This document shows positions 49,058 through 61,246 of a stretch of 64,000 nucleotides of DNA, piece by piece. The DNA lies in NCBI RefSeq assembly GCF_000380165.1, contig NZ_KB904713.1:45639-109638 (forward strand). Direction: 5' to 3'. The notes beneath the pieces were generated by a model, which worked only from the letters and a program-made list of their open reading frames with translations, searched no databases and was not told where the DNA came from. Source of the DNA: Wenjunlia vitaminophila DSM 41686. GTDB taxonomy: Bacteria > Actinomycetota > Actinomycetes > Streptomycetales > Streptomycetaceae. A program made the translations under genes and the position numbers. Positions within the stretch are counted from its first letter, which is position 1, and every line of letters begins with the position of its first letter.

Positions 49058-51418
49058 TCAGGGGGCGAGGGAGAAGTAGCTCTCCTCCTCCTGGGTGAAG
49101 TGCAGGCGCAGCACGGCGTGCAGGCCGTACAGGCAGGCCCGCAGGTCGTCGAGCTGTTCGGGGCGGGGCGCGGCTTCCTGGCCGGGCCCCGCCCGTTCGT
49201 CGGCCAGGGCGAGGTGGGTGCTGATCCGCTGGGCGAGCCGTTCGATCTCGCTGTGCGTCCGGCTCATGGTGGCGGTGGCCTCGGTCCCGCCGAGTGCCGC
49301 GGCGAGCGCCGGGTACAGTTCCCTCTCCTCCGCGCGCTCGTGCGGCAGCAGGCGTTCCGTGAGCAACGTCTGGGCGTCGTGCACCGCGGCCAGGGCCGCC
49401 GGCCCGGGGTCGGCGGAGAGCAGGTCGGCGGCCTTCCGCACCGCCTCGAGGACTTCCCGCAGCTCGGCGTGTTCGGCGGCGAAGCGGCGCAGCAGATCCT
49501 CGGTGTCGGGGGCCACCACGGTCCGGGTCCCCCGGTCCGGGCGCAGGGCCCGCAGGGCGTTGAGGATGACGGTGACGTCGATGCCCTCCTGGAGCAGGGC
49601 GCCGGGCGCGGGGGGCAGCAGGCCCAGTGCGGCGGCGGCCATCGCGGCGGTGGACATCAGCATGCCGCCCAGGGCGCTCTGCACGGCGATGCGCCGGGCC
49701 CGGGCGGCGATGGTCACCGCCTCGGCGAGCCGATCGACCCGGTCGGTGGTCAGCACCACGTCGGCGGCCTCGGACGAGGCGCTGGAGCCGTGTGCGCCCA
49801 TGGCCACGCCGATGTCGGCGACGGCCAGCGCCGGGGCGTCGTTCACGCCGTCACCCGTCATGATCGTCACCGCGCGTTCCCGTTCGGCCCGCACCGCCGC
49901 CACCTTCTGGGCGGGGGTCTGCTCGGCGTACACGCCGTCGAGGCCGAGGACCGCGGCCACCTCGCGGGCCGGCTCGGCCCGGTCCCCGGTGAGCATCAGC
50001 AGTCGCTCGATGCCGGCGGCGCGCAGCCGGCGCAGGGTCCGTGGCGCGTCGGCGCGCAACGGGTCGCGCAGCAGCACGGCGCCGGTGAGGGTTCCGTCGA
50101 GAGTCAGCCAGACCACGGCGGCGTTGTCCAGCCTCGCCCGGTTCTCCGCGGCGCGCGCCCAGGTGGGCAGGGCCTCCTCGGCGTCCCGCTTGCCGACCGT
50201 GACCCGGTGCCCGTCCACCGTGCCGGTGGCCCCGCGGCCCGGCTCCTCGGTCACGTCCACCGGCCGCGTCAGCTCCATCCCCCTGTGGTGCGCCTCGTCC
50301 ACCAGGGCGCGGGCCAGGACGTGCGGGGAGTACTGGTCCAGGGAGGCGGCGAACCGCAGGACGTCGGGTACCGGGCGCCCAGGCGCGGCGACGACGTCGG
50401 TCACCCGCGGCCGGCCCGTGGTGAGCGTGCCCGTCTTGTCCAGCACGACGGTGCGGGCGTGCCCGAGGCGTTCCAGGGCGCCTCCGTCCCGCACCACGAC
50501 GCCCTGCCGGGAGGCCCTGGCCAGCCCCGAGACGATGGCCACCGGTGCGGCCAGGAGCAGCGGGCAGGGCGTCGCGACCACCAGCACGGCGACCCCGCGG
50601 ACCGGGGAGCTGCTGGCGAGCCAGGCCGCCGCCGCCACGGCGAGGGTGAGCGGGACGAACCAGGCCGCGTACCGGTCGGCGAGGCGGACGACGGGGGCGC
50701 TGGTGGCGCTGGCCTGCTGCGCCAGGCGCACGATCTCGGCGTAGGTGCTGTCCCGTTCCGTGGCGGTGGCCAGGAGCTCGAACGCGCCGCCCGCGTTGAG
50801 CACCCCGCTGCGCACCCGTTCGTCCCGCGGCAGCTCGGTCTGCCGCGGCTCGCCGGTGAGCGCCGACTCGTCCAGCACGGCGGTGGCGCTGGCCACCCGT
50901 CCGTCCACGGGCACCACCTCCCCGGGGCCGATCACCAGCAGGTCCCCGGGGGCCACCTGGTCCAGGGGAACGACCCGCACCTGCTCGCCTTCCCGGCGGC
51001 GGGCCGAGCGCGGCACCCGTTCCAGCAGGGCGCGCAGGTCACGTGACGCCCGGCGTTCGGCAGCCGACTCCAGCCACCTCCCGGTGGCCAGCATCAACCC
51101 CACCAGCGCCCCGGCCAGGTACTCCCGCACGGCCAGGGTGCCGGCGAGCGCCAGCACCGCGATCAGGTCCACCCCGGTGTGGCCGTGGACCAGTTCCCTG
51201 ACCACCCACCACAGGGCGGGCCCGAGGGCGGCCACGGTGCCGACGGCCCAGAACACGTCGGCGAGCAGGGTGGCCCCGGTCAGCCAGGCGATCCCACCGG
51301 CGACCAGGGCACCGCCGGTCACCAGGGTCAGGGCCGGTGCCGCGCCGTGTCGAAGCAGGGCGGTGAGCGCGTGACGGTACCGCATCCGTGACGCGTCGGG
51401 CTCCTGGGGCCGGACCAT
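49058..51418 (-). CDS. P1B-type metal ATPase fused to a C-terminal hemerythrin domain
   Basis: 786-residue fusion. Residues 1-630 are a heavy-metal P-type ATPase: A-domain LDESALTGEP, membrane metal site VVATPCPLLLAAP, phosphorylation site D327KTGTLT, and GDGVNDAPAL hinge. The usual CPC is replaced by TPC, which changes the expected metal (Co/Fe/Zn subtypes rather than Cu). No N-terminal HMA domain is seen. Residues 640-786 are a hemerythrin-like four-helix domain with HAELREVL, LPHERAEERELYPAL, THSEIERL and LRLHFTQEEESYF, a non-haem diiron O2/iron sensor. The ATG at 51418 follows GGAGGGAA. An O2- or iron-responsive metal exporter is inferred. Confidence 0.9.
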   Translation of the reverse strand: MVRPQEPDASRMRYRHALTALLRHGAAPALTLVTGGALVAGGIAWLTGATLLADVFWAVGTVAALGPALWWVVRELVHGHTGVDLIAVLALAGTLAVREYLAGALVGLMLATGRWLESAAERRASRDLRALLERVPRSARRREGEQVRVVPLDQVAPGDLLVIGPGEVVPVDGRVASATAVLDESALTGEPRQTELPRDERVRSGVLNAGGAFELLATATERDSTYAEIVRLAQQASATSAPVVRLADRYAAWFVPLTLAVAAAAWLASSSPVRGVAVLVVATPCPLLLAAPVAIVSGLARASRQGVVVRDGGALERLGHARTVVLDKTGTLTTGRPRVTDVVAAPGRPVPDVLRFAASLDQYSPHVLARALVDEAHHRGMELTRPVDVTEEPGRGATGTVDGHRVTVGKRDAEEALPTWARAAENRARLDNAAVVWLTLDGTLTGAVLLRDPLRADAPRTLRRLRAAGIERLLMLTGDRAEPAREVAAVLGLDGVYAEQTPAQKVAAVRAERERAVTIMTGDGVNDAPALAVADIGVAMGAHGSSASSEAADVVLTTDRVDRLAEAVTIAARARRIAVQSALGGMLMSTAAMAAAALGLLPPAPGALLQEGIDVTVILNALRALRPDRGTRTVVAPDTEDLLRRFAAEHAELREVLEAVRKAADLLSADPGPAALAAVHDAQTLLTERLLPHERAEERELYPALAAALGGTEATATMSRTHSEIERLAQRISTHLALADERAGPGQEAAPRPEQLDDLRACLYGLHAVLRLHFTQEEESYFSLAP

Positions 51419-51584
51419 GTCGTTCCCTCCGGTCGGTGGTCGGCGGCCGGGAACTCCCGGTCCGGCCGGTCCACTCCCGGTACCCGGTGACGGGCCGTGG
51501 CCGACGCCCGACTCACCCGGACGGGTGTCGGTGGGGCGGGACAACGAGCGGGGGCGGTGTTCCCGGTGGCAGTGACAGAACCAT

Positions 51585-51607
51585 AGTTGAGTGAGTTAGA
51601 CTCAACT
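51585..51607 (+). promoter_or_regulatory. HAIR element (HspR operator) upstream of clpB
   Basis: AGTTGAGT-N7-ACTCAACT is a perfect inverted repeat whose core TTGAGT-N7-ACTCAA equals the HspR-binding HAIR consensus (CTTGAGT-N7-ACTCAAG). It lies 35 nt before the clpB start, in the promoter region; a GTGACA / GTTAGA pair (51572-51577, 51595-51600) is a possible promoter overlapped by it. In Streptomyces HspR represses dnaK and clpB, so heat-shock control is well supported. Confidence 0.88.
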
Positions 51608-51641
51608 AGACTGCGCGTGAGGACAGGAGGTTCCGAGTCAC

Positions 51642-54260
51642 GTGGACGCCGAGCTGACCAACAAGAGCCGTGAGGCCATCAACCTCGCCACGTCGCGGGC
51701 TGTCTCCGCCGGGCACCCGGACCTCAGCCCCGCCCATCTGCTGCTCGCCCTGCTCGAACAGGGCGACAACGAGAACATCCAGGACCTGCTGGTGGACGTC
51801 GGTGCCGACCCCGCGGAGGTGCGCGCCGGCACCGAGCACGTCCTCGCCGGGCTCCCCAGGGCCCAGGGGGCGACCGTCGGACCGCCGCAGCCCTCCCGGG
51901 ACCTGCTCGCCGTGCTCACCGAGGCCGGCAGGCGCGCCAAGGACCTGGGCGACCAGTACCTGTCCACCGAGCACCTGCTGATCGCGCTCGCCGCCAAGGG
52001 CGGCCCGGTGGCCGACCTGCTCGCCCGGCACGGCGCCCGGCCCAAGCGGTTGGACTCCTCGTTCCGGGCGCGGCGCGGGGAGTCCCGGATCACCAGCCCG
52101 GACCCGGAGACCACCTACAAGGCGCTGGAGAAGTACGGCACCGACTTCACCGCCGCCGCCCGCACTGGCAGGCTCGACCCGGTGATCGGCCGCGACCAGG
52201 AGATCCGCCGGGTGGTGCAGGTGCTCTCCCGGCGCACCAAGAACAACCCCGTGCTCATCGGGGAGCCGGGCGTCGGCAAGACCGCCGTGGTGGAGGGGCT
52301 CGCCCAGCGCATCGTCAAGGGCGACGTCCCCGAGTCCCTGCGGAACAAGCGCCTGGTCGCCCTCGACCTCGGGGCGATGGTGGCCGGCGCCAAGTACCGC
52401 GGCGAGTTCGAGGAGCGGCTCAAGGCGGTGCTCAACGAGATCAAGGCCAGCGAGGGCCGGATCATCACCTTCATCGACGAGCTGCACACCGTGGTGGGCG
52501 CGGGCGCCGGCGGTGACTCGGCGATGGACGCCGGCAACATGCTCAAGCCCATGCTCGCCCGCGGCGAGCTGCGCATGGTCGGCGCCACCACCCTCGACGA
52601 GTACCGCGAACGCATCGAGAAGGACCCGGCGCTCGAGCGGCGGTTCCAGCAGGTGCTGGTCGCCGAGCCCAATGTGCCGGACACCATCGCGATCCTGCGC
52701 GGCCTCAAGGGCCGTTACGAGGCGCACCACAAGGTGCAGATCGCCGACTCGGCGCTGGTGGCCGCCGCCACCATGTCCCACCGTTACATCACCTCCAGGT
52801 TCCTCCCGGACAAGGCCATCGACCTGGTGGACGAGGCCGCCTCACGGCTCCGGATGGAGATCGACTCCTCCCCGGTGGAGATCGACGAGCTGCAGCGCGC
52901 CGTGGACCGGCTGCGGATGGAGGAGATGGCGATCGCCAACGACTCCGACCCGTTCGCCAAGGAGCGCCTGGAGCGGCTGCGCAAGGACCTCGCCAACCGG
53001 GAGGAGGAGCTGCGCAGCCTCACCGCCCGCTGGGAGCAGGAGAAGAGCAACCTCAACCGGGTGGGCGCGGTCAAGGAGCGCCTCGACGAACTCACCGTGC
53101 AGCTCGAGCTCGCCGAGGACGCCGGGAACCTGGAGGAGGCGTCGAGGCTGCGTTACGCGGAGATCCCCGCGGCCGAACGCGAGCTGGCGGAGGCGGCCAG
53201 GGTCGAGGCCGACGCCGAGGGGCGGCCCACCATGGTCAAGGAGGAGGTCGGCCCCGACGACATCGCCGACGTGGTGGCCTCGTGGACCGGCATCCCGGCA
53301 GGCCGGCTCCTCCAGGGGGAGACGGCGAAGCTGCTGCGGATGGAGGACGAGCTCGGTCGCCGGCTGATCGGACAGCGCGAGGCGGTCCGGGCGGTCTCCG
53401 ACGCGGTGCGCCGCTCCCGCGCGGGGATCGCCGACCCGGACCGGCCCACCGGCTCGTTCCTGTTCCTCGGCCCCACCGGGGTGGGCAAGACGGAGCTGGC
53501 CAAGGCGCTCGCCGACTTCCTCTTCGACGACGAGCGGGCCATGGTCAGGATCGACATGAGCGAGTACGGGGAGAAGCACAGCGTCGCCCGTCTCGTCGGT
53601 GCCCCGCCCGGGTACGTCGGTTACGAGGAGGGCGGGCAGCTCACCGAGGCGGTGCGCCGCCGGCCCTACAGCGTGGTCCTCCTCGACGAGGTGGAGAAGG
53701 CGCACCCGGAGGTCTTCGACGTCCTCCTGCAGGTCCTCGACGACGGCCGGCTGACCGACGGGCAGGGCCGCACCGTGGACTTCCGCAACACGCTGCTCAT
53801 CCTCACCTCCAACCTCGGTTCCCAGCACCTGATCGACCTGACCCTGAGCGAGGAGGAGAAGCGGGAAGAGGTCCTCGAGGTGGTCCGCAGCTCGTTCAAA
53901 CCCGAGTTCCTGAACCGGCTGGACGAGGTCGTGGTGTTCTCCGCGCTGAACAAGGAGCAGCTCGCCCGGATCGCCGAGTTGCAACTGGCCCGGCTCACCC
54001 GGCGCCTCGCCGACCGCAGGTTGGAGCTGGAGGTAACCCCGGCCGCGCTGGAGTGGCTGGCGGACGAGGGCAACGACCCGGCGTACGGCGCCCGGCCGCT
54101 GCGCCGCCTGGTGCAGACCGCGATCGGGGACCGGTTGGCCAGGTCGCTGTTGTCCGGGGAGATCAGGGACGGCGACACGGTGCTGGTGGACCGGTCGGGC
54201 GACGGGCTCACGGTCTCCTCGACGGGCGAACGGCCGGGGCTTGCACGTTCCGGGCAGTGA
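51642..54260 (+). CDS. clpB: ATP-dependent chaperone ClpB
   Basis: 872-residue Hsp100 disaggregase that rescues aggregated proteins with DnaK. It has two Clp-N repeats (residues 1-145), NBD1 with Walker A GEPGVGKT (about 207-214), a middle coiled-coil domain (about 400-520, RLEELRKDL-type heptads) that separates ClpB from ClpA/C, and NBD2 with GPTGVGKT (about 610-617), followed by [20 protein letters not shown] and the C-terminal ATPase-associated domain. The GTG start follows AGGAGG. The HAIR operator upstream marks it as HspR-regulated. It stands alone downstream of the ATPase-hemerythrin gene, divergent from it. Confidence 0.97.
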   Translation: MDAELTNKSREAINLATSRAVSAGHPDLSPAHLLLALLEQGDNENIQDLLVDVGADPAEVRAGTEHVLAGLPRAQGATVGPPQPSRDLLAVLTEAGRRAKDLGDQYLSTEHLLIALAAKGGPVADLLARHGARPKRLDSSFRARRGESRITSPDPETTYKALEKYGTDFTAAARTGRLDPVIGRDQEIRRVVQVLSRRTKNNPVLIGEPGVGKTAVVEGLAQRIVKGDVPESLRNKRLVALDLGAMVAGAKYRGEFEERLKAVLNEIKASEGRIITFIDELHTVVGAGAGGDSAMDAGNMLKPMLARGELRMVGATTLDEYRERIEKDPALERRFQQVLVAEPNVPDTIAILRGLKGRYEAHHKVQIADSALVAAATMSHRYITSRFLPDKAIDLVDEAASRLRMEIDSSPVEIDELQRAVDRLRMEEMAIANDSDPFAKERLERLRKDLANREEELRSLTARWEQEKSNLNRVGAVKERLDELTVQLELAEDAGNLEEASRLRYAEIPAAERELAEAARVEADAEGRPTMVKEEVGPDDIADVVASWTGIPAGRLLQGETAKLLRMEDELGRRLIGQREAVRAVSDAVRRSRAGIADPDRPTGSFLFLGPTGVGKTELAKALADFLFDDERAMVRIDMSEYGEKHSVARLVGAPPGYVGYEEGGQLTEAVRRRPYSVVLLDEVEKAHPEVFDVLLQVLDDGRLTDGQGRTVDFRNTLLILTSNLGSQHLIDLTLSEEEKREEVLEVVRSSFKPEFLNRLDEVVVFSALNKEQLARIAELQLARLTRRLADRRLELEVTPAALEWLADEGNDPAYGARPLRRLVQTAIGDRLARSLLSGEIRDGDTVLVDRSGDGLTVSSTGERPGLARSGQ

Positions 54261-54300
54261 TGAGGGAGGATGGCCGGGTCCACAGAAGGGAAAACCCACA

Positions 54301-54888
54301 GTGAGCATCGACCCGTCCGCGATTCCCAACTTCGGTGGCCAGCAGCGGCCGACCCCGCAATCGGCGCCCGGCGGCTCGCCGGTGGTCAATCCCGACCAGG
54401 ACCTGGTCAAACAGTTGCTTGACCAGATGGAGCTGAAGTACCTCGTCGATGACGAGGGTGACCTGGCGGCGCCCTGGGAGAACTTCCGCGTCTACTTCAT
54501 GTTCCGTGGGGAGAACAAGGAGCTGTACGCGGTGCGGACCTTCTACGACCGCGCCTACCCGCTGGACGACAAGCCCCGTCTGCTCGAGGTCATCGACGAG
54601 TGGAACAGGGACACCCTGTGGCCGAAGGTCTACACCCACACCCATGACGACGGGGTGGTGCGGCTGATCGGCGAGGCGCAGATGGTCCTGGCCGGCGGGG
54701 TGAACCTGGAGCACTTCGTCTCCAGCACCGCGAGCTGGGTCCAGGCCGCGATCGGCTTCGACCAGTGGCTGACCGAGCGCCTCGGCCCCGCCGAGGGCAA
54801 GGCCGCGGAGGCGGCCGAGGAGGCCCAGGCCGAGGCCGGGGACCAGGAGGGCGAGCAGGCCGGCGGCGAGCGGACCGACGAGGGCTGA
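54301..54888 (+). CDS. YbjN-domain protein
   Basis: 195-residue cytoplasmic protein. A YbjN-type alpha/beta fold spans about residues 30-150 (LLDQMELKYLVDDEGDLAA, LYAVRTFYDRAYPLDDKPRLLEVI, LAGGVNLEHFVSSTASWVQAA). The last 40 residues are acidic and Ala/Gln-rich. The GTG at 54301 is preceded by GAAGGGAA and follows clpB by 40 nt, so it may be read with it. YbjN proteins are linked to chaperone-like or secretion-related roles; no activity is set. Confidence 0.82.
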   Translation: MSIDPSAIPNFGGQQRPTPQSAPGGSPVVNPDQDLVKQLLDQMELKYLVDDEGDLAAPWENFRVYFMFRGENKELYAVRTFYDRAYPLDDKPRLLEVIDEWNRDTLWPKVYTHTHDDGVVRLIGEAQMVLAGGVNLEHFVSSTASWVQAAIGFDQWLTERLGPAEGKAAEAAEEAQAEAGDQEGEQAGGERTDEG

Positions 54889-54914
54889 GGCCCGGGGCAC
54901 CGAACGCACGAGCA

Positions 54915-54960
54915 CCGGCGGGGCCGGTCCTGGAGGGAACTCCCGGACCGGCCCCGCCGG
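54915..54960 (+). terminator. terminator after the YbjN gene
   Basis: CCGGCGGGGCCGGTCC and GGACCGGCCCCGCCGG form a perfect 16-bp stem with a 14-nt loop 26 nt after the stop codon. No T-run follows. Confidence 0.75.
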
Positions 54961-55110
54961 CGTGTGGGGGGCCGGTCGGCCACCAGCCGCCGGGCCCCCG
55001 CCGGACGAGCGGCGTTTGTCCGTCACGCCCCGGGTTACCCAACTGCCCGACGGCCCGCGACCGGCCCACACCGGGGCCGGTGGCGCGCGACCGCACAGGG
55101 AGTAGGAGCG

Positions 55111-56349
55111 ATGACGCAGCTAGAACCGACGTTCGTGGTCGTGGGAGCGAGCCTGGCCGGGGCCAAGGCGGCGGAGGAGCTGCGGGAACGCGGTTTCGAC
55201 GGTCCCGTGGTGCTCATCGGGGACGAGGACGAGCCCCCGTACGAGCGACCACCGCTGTCCAAGGGCTACCTGCGGGACAGGCAGCGGCGCGACGAGGCGT
55301 TCGTCCACGACCTGCAGTGGTACGCCGACCACGGGATCGAGCTGCGCCTGGGAGCCGCGGTCACGGCCATCGACCGGGACCGGCGCGAGGTCGTCGTCCA
55401 GGACGGGGAACGGATCGGCTACACCAGGCTGCTGCTGACCACCGGGGCCTCCCCGCGACGGCTGCCGGTCCCCGGAGCCGACCTCGACGGCGTGCTGTAC
55501 CTGCGGCGCCTCGGCGACTGCGAGGCCATCAAGGAGGTCTTCCGGACCTGCTCCCGCGTCGCCCTGGTCGGCGGGGGCTGGATCGGCCTGGAGGTGGCCG
55601 CCGCCGCCCGCGAGGCGGGCCTGGAGGTGGCGGTGCTCGAGGCCGGGGAACTCCCGCTGCTGAACGTCCTGGGCCCCCGGGTGGCCCGGGTCTTCGCCGA
55701 CCTGCACCGCGAGCACGGCGTGGACCTGAGGCCGGGGGTGCGGGTCACCGGGATCGCGGCGGAGGGCGGGCGGGCCGTCGGGGTGGAGCTGGCCGACGGC
55801 TCCCGTGTCGCCGCGGACGCCGTGGTGGTCGGCGTCGGCGCCGTTCCCAACACGGCCCTGGCCCTCGACGCGGGACTCCAGGTGGACAACGGCATCGTGG
55901 TGGACGCCGCGCTGCGCACCTCCGACCCCGACATCCACGCGGCGGGGGACGTGGCCAACGCCTTCCACCCCGCGCTGGGCAGGGCCGTCCGGGTGGAGCA
56001 CTGGGCCAACGCCGTCCACCAGCCCGTGGTCGCCGCCCGGTCGATGCTCGGCGAGTCCGCGTCCTACGAACGGGTGCCGTACTTCTTCACCGACCAGTAC
56101 GACCTGGGCATGGAGTACGCCGGCCACGTCGAGCCCGGGCACCTGGACGACCTGGTGGTCCGCGGGGACCTCGCCGCCCGGGAGTTCGTCGCCTTCTGGA
56201 TGGCGCAGGACCGGGTACTCGCCGGCATGAACGTGAACGTGTGGGACGTCAACGACTCGATCCAGCGGCTCGTGCGTTCGGGGGCGCGGGTGGACCGTGA
56301 CCGGCTCGCCGACCCGCACACCCCCCTGGAGCAGGTCACCGCCCGGTGA
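55111..56349 (+). CDS. NAD(P)/FAD-dependent oxidoreductase, ferredoxin-reductase type
   Basis: 412-residue flavoprotein of the rubredoxin/ferredoxin reductase group. FAD site VVVGASLAGAKAAEELRERG at the N-terminus, NAD(P) site VALVGGGWIGLEVAAAAREAG near residue 150, second FAD motif DPDIHAAGDVANAF near 273, and the C-terminal reductase domain. PLSKGYL and YERPPLS are typical of BenD/AlkT-like enzymes. It likely reduces a ferredoxin for a P450 or dioxygenase, but none is adjacent. The ATG follows AGTAGGAG. Confidence 0.92.
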   Translation: MTQLEPTFVVVGASLAGAKAAEELRERGFDGPVVLIGDEDEPPYERPPLSKGYLRDRQRRDEAFVHDLQWYADHGIELRLGAAVTAIDRDRREVVVQDGERIGYTRLLLTTGASPRRLPVPGADLDGVLYLRRLGDCEAIKEVFRTCSRVALVGGGWIGLEVAAAAREAGLEVAVLEAGELPLLNVLGPRVARVFADLHREHGVDLRPGVRVTGIAAEGGRAVGVELADGSRVAADAVVVGVGAVPNTALALDAGLQVDNGIVVDAALRTSDPDIHAAGDVANAFHPALGRAVRVEHWANAVHQPVVAARSMLGESASYERVPYFFTDQYDLGMEYAGHVEPGHLDDLVVRGDLAAREFVAFWMAQDRVLAGMNVNVWDVNDSIQRLVRSGARVDRDRLADPHTPLEQVTAR

Positions 56350-57163
56350 CGTCGCCCCCGTCCGTCCCTCCCGGCAGCCCGGCGACGGCGGCACCGCGCC
56401 GCAGGACCTCGCGCAGCATGGCGGGGGTGAGCCGGCCGGTGAAGGTGTTGCGCTGGCTCGGGTGGTAGCAGCCGAGCAGGTGGACCTGCCGGTTGCCGGT
56501 GTCGGAAAGCAGCGCGTGCGCGCCGTGCCCGAAGGCCGGGCGCGGACGCGGGAGCTGCCACCCGGCGTCGTGCAGCACGGGCAGCAGCGCCTGCCAGGCG
56601 AACCCGCCGAGCACGACGATCGCCCGCAGGGTGGGGCGCAGCAGCTCCAGCTCCCGGGCGAGCCACGGCCGGCAGGTGTCCCGCTCCCCGGTGGTGGGCC
56701 GGTTGGCCGGGGGAGCGCAGTGCACCGGGACGGTGATCCGCACACCGCGCAGCGCCATCCCGTCGTCGCGTCGGGTGGCGGTGGGCTGGGAGGCCAGCCC
56801 CACGGCGTGCAGGGCGGGGTAGAGGACGTCACCGGAGGGGTCCCCGGTGAAGATGCGCCCCGTGCGGTTGCCGCCGTGCGCGGCCGGGGCCAGCCCCACG
56901 ACCGCGAGGGCGGCGTCCGACGGCCCGAAACCGGACACCGGCCTGGCCCAGTAGGTCCAGTCCTGGTAGGCCTTGCGCTTGCTGTGGCCGACCTCCTCCC
57001 GCCAGGCCACGAGGCGCGGACAGGCACGGCAGGTGGTGACCGCCTCGTCCAGCGCGGGCACCGTCCTCGTCCGGGACGCGGTCACCGCGGGGAAGCGCTG
57101 CTCCCCCGGCGTGGCGGACGTCGGAGGGCGGCGCCGGCCGTCACCGGATGGGTCGCCGCGCAT
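56336..57163 (-). CDS. uracil-DNA glycosylase, family 5 (UDGb)
   Basis: 275-residue DNA-repair glycosylase with a [4Fe-4S] cluster. CRACPRLVAWREEV provides the first Cys pair; the active-site motif A is GLAPAAHGGNRTGRIFTGDPSG, in which the catalytic Asp/Asn of other UDGs is replaced as is normal for UDGb; motif B is CYHPSQRNTFTGRL, with the third or fourth cluster Cys. It removes uracil and other deaminated bases. The ATG at 57163 is preceded by GGAGGAGG. Convergent with the reductase gene (14-nt overlap). Confidence 0.92.
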   Translation of the reverse strand: MRGDPSGDGRRRPPTSATPGEQRFPAVTASRTRTVPALDEAVTTCRACPRLVAWREEVGHSKRKAYQDWTYWARPVSGFGPSDAALAVVGLAPAAHGGNRTGRIFTGDPSGDVLYPALHAVGLASQPTATRRDDGMALRGVRITVPVHCAPPANRPTTGERDTCRPWLARELELLRPTLRAIVVLGGFAWQALLPVLHDAGWQLPRPRPAFGHGAHALLSDTGNRQVHLLGCYHPSQRNTFTGRLTPAMLREVLRRGAAVAGLPGGTDGGDVTGR

Positions 57164-57337
57164 CCCGGTCCTCCTCCACCAGTGGCCGCGGGAGTGTGAG
57201 TGTGGTACCCGCCCGACCGTCAAAAAAGGACATGAGCGTCCAGTCTTCCTAAAATGGCGGTACCGAAACAGTCATTCCAACATGGACACAACGGTCGGTG
57301 GTCGACAGACCCCGACCAGCCATGGGGAAGGGGTGTC

Positions 57338-57718
57338 ATGGCCAAGCAGGTCACCTGCCACCGAGTCTATGAGGAGACCTCCCCCAGGGACGGCAAGCGC
57401 GTGCTCGTCGATCGGGTCTGGCCCCGCGGCATGCGCAAGGAGGACGCCCACCTCGACGAATGGCTGCGGGACGTCGCCCCCTCCACGGAGCTGCGTCGTT
57501 GGTACGCCCACGAACCCTCCCGCTTCGCCGAGTTCCGCCGCCGTTACCTCGCCGAGCTGCGCGACCCCGCGCACCGGGAGGCGGCCGGGCACCTGCGCGA
57601 CCTCGCCGCCCACACCAGGCTCACCCTCCTGACCGCCACCAGGGACGTCCAGCACAGCCAGGCCGCCGTCCTGGCGGAGTGGCTCAACGGCGACGGGGCC
57701 GGCCGGGCCCGGCGCTGA
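57338..57718 (+). CDS. DUF488 protein
   Basis: 126-residue protein with the DUF488 features: RVLVDRVWPRGMRKEDAHLDEWLRDVAPS near the start, WYAHEPSRFAEFRRRYLAEL in the middle, and TLLTATRDVQHSQAAVLAEWL at the end. The family is thought to include small regulatory or RNA-related proteins; the role is unknown. A Gly-rich purine run (GGGGAAGGGG) precedes the ATG. Confidence 0.92.
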   Translation: MAKQVTCHRVYEETSPRDGKRVLVDRVWPRGMRKEDAHLDEWLRDVAPSTELRRWYAHEPSRFAEFRRRYLAELRDPAHREAAGHLRDLAAHTRLTLLTATRDVQHSQAAVLAEWLNGDGAGRARR

Positions 57719-57806
57719 CTGTCCGCTCGGGCGATTTCCGGGGGTGCCCCTCCCGGGCCGGGCGTGTCCGGTCCCCTCCTCGTCGGGCCCGGGCGATGCT
57801 GGTGGG

Positions 57807-58532
57807 GTGACCACCGCCAACCCCACCAGGAGCGGCCCCCGCGCGCGGGCCGCCCGCTCCACGGTGGCGTTGAAGGCGGTCATGGCCGTGACCGGCCTGA
57901 TCATGGTGCTGTTCCTGCTGGCACACATGTACGGCAACCTCAAGCTCTTCGAGGGCTGGACCGCCTTCGACGACTACGCGCACCACCTGCGCACCATGGG
58001 CGAGCCCTACCTGCCCTACGGCGGTGGGCTGTGGATCATCCGGGTGGTGCTCCTGGCCAGCGTCGGCGCCCACATCTGGGCGGCGGCGGTCCTGTGGGCG
58101 CGGTCCCGCCGGGCCACCGGGGGCCGGGGCGGGGGGCGCTACGAGAGCCCCCGGGCGCGTCGCGGCGTCCAGCGCAGCTACGCGTCGTTCACCATGCGCT
58201 GGGGCGGGGTGACGGTGGCGCTCTTCGTCGCGTACCACCTGCTCCACCTGACCAGCAACACGATCCACCCGGGCGGTGCCTCGTCGAGCCCCTACGAGCG
58301 GACCGTGAACGGCTTCGAGATCTGGTGGGTCGTGGTGAGCTACACGGCGGCCATGCTCGCGATCGGCCTCCACCTGCGGCACGGGTTCTGGAGTTCGTTC
58401 GCGACGCTGGGAGCTAACACCTCCCTGCGTCGGCGGCAGCAGCTCAACGCCTGGGCGGTGGTGGTGGCGCTCGTGATCACCATCGGGTTCCTGGTGCCGC
58501 CGTACGCGGTGCTCCTCGGATGGGTGGGCTGA
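57807..58532 (+). CDS. sdhC: succinate dehydrogenase cytochrome b subunit (type B)
   Basis: 241-residue membrane subunit with five helices that binds two b haems and menaquinone. The haem-ligand His are plausible at [38 protein letters not shown] and [11 protein letters not shown]. The GTG at 57807 is chosen because upstream codons are Pro/Arg-rich. It is followed after one nt by sdhA. Together the three form a menaquinone-reducing complex, typical of Gram-positive bacteria, and probably a second SDH set. Confidence 0.9.
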   Translation: MTTANPTRSGPRARAARSTVALKAVMAVTGLIMVLFLLAHMYGNLKLFEGWTAFDDYAHHLRTMGEPYLPYGGGLWIIRVVLLASVGAHIWAAAVLWARSRRATGGRGGGRYESPRARRGVQRSYASFTMRWGGVTVALFVAYHLLHLTSNTIHPGGASSSPYERTVNGFEIWWVVVSYTAAMLAIGLHLRHGFWSSFATLGANTSLRRRQQLNAWAVVVALVITIGFLVPPYAVLLGWVG

Positions 58533-58533
58533 C

Positions 58534-60494
<1,961 letters not shown>

Positions 60495-60498
<4 letters not shown>

Positions 60499-61244
60499 AC
60501 GTCACGCTCCGCGTCTGGCGGCAGGAGAACGGGGACCACGCGGGGAGGATGGTCACCTACCCGGTGGACGGTGTCTCCCCCGACATGTCGTTCCTCGAGG
60601 TGCTCGACGTGCTCAACGAGCGGCTCACCCTGGCGGGCGAGGACCCGGTCGCGTTCGACAGCGACTGCCGCGAGGGCATCTGCGGCAGCTGCGGGCTGGT
60701 GATCAACGGCGTCGCGCACGGACCGAAGGAGCTCGTCACCGCCTGCCAACTCCCCATGCGCACCTTCGCCGACGGCGAGGTGATCGAGGTCGAGCCGTGG
60801 CGGGCGGGCCCCTTCCCGGTGATCAAGGACCTCGTCGTTGACCGCGGTGCCCTCGACCGGATCATCCAGGCCGGCGGCTACATCAGCAGCCCCACCGGGA
60901 CGGCCCCCGAGGCCCACAGCGTGCTGGTGCCCAAACGGGACGCCGACGCCGCGTTCGACGCCGCCACCTGCATCGGCTGCGGCGCCTGCGTCGCGGCGTG
61001 CCCGAACGGCTCGGCAGCGCTCTTCCTCGGCGCCAAGATCACCCATCTGGGTCTGCTCCCGCAGGGCCAGCCGGAGCGACGCAGCCGCGCCCTGGGCATG
61101 ATCGGGCAGCACGACGCCGAGGGGTTCGGCGGCTGCACCCAGATCGGTGAGTGCACCGCGGTGTGTCCCAAGGGCATCCAGATGCATGTGATCTCCCGCT
61201 ACCACCGGGACGTCCTCGGCGCGCTCCGGCACCGCGACACCTAG
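60495..61244 (+). CDS. sdhB: succinate dehydrogenase iron-sulfur subunit
   Basis: 249-residue electron-transfer subunit. The N-terminal [2Fe-2S] site is [19 protein letters not shown] with a fourth Cys in VTACQLPMR; the C-terminal [4Fe-4S] and [3Fe-4S] sites are [15 protein letters not shown] and [11 protein letters not shown]. The GTG overlaps the sdhA stop. No terminator is seen downstream; only a short tandem repeat follows. Confidence 0.96.
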
Positions 61245-61246
61245 GC

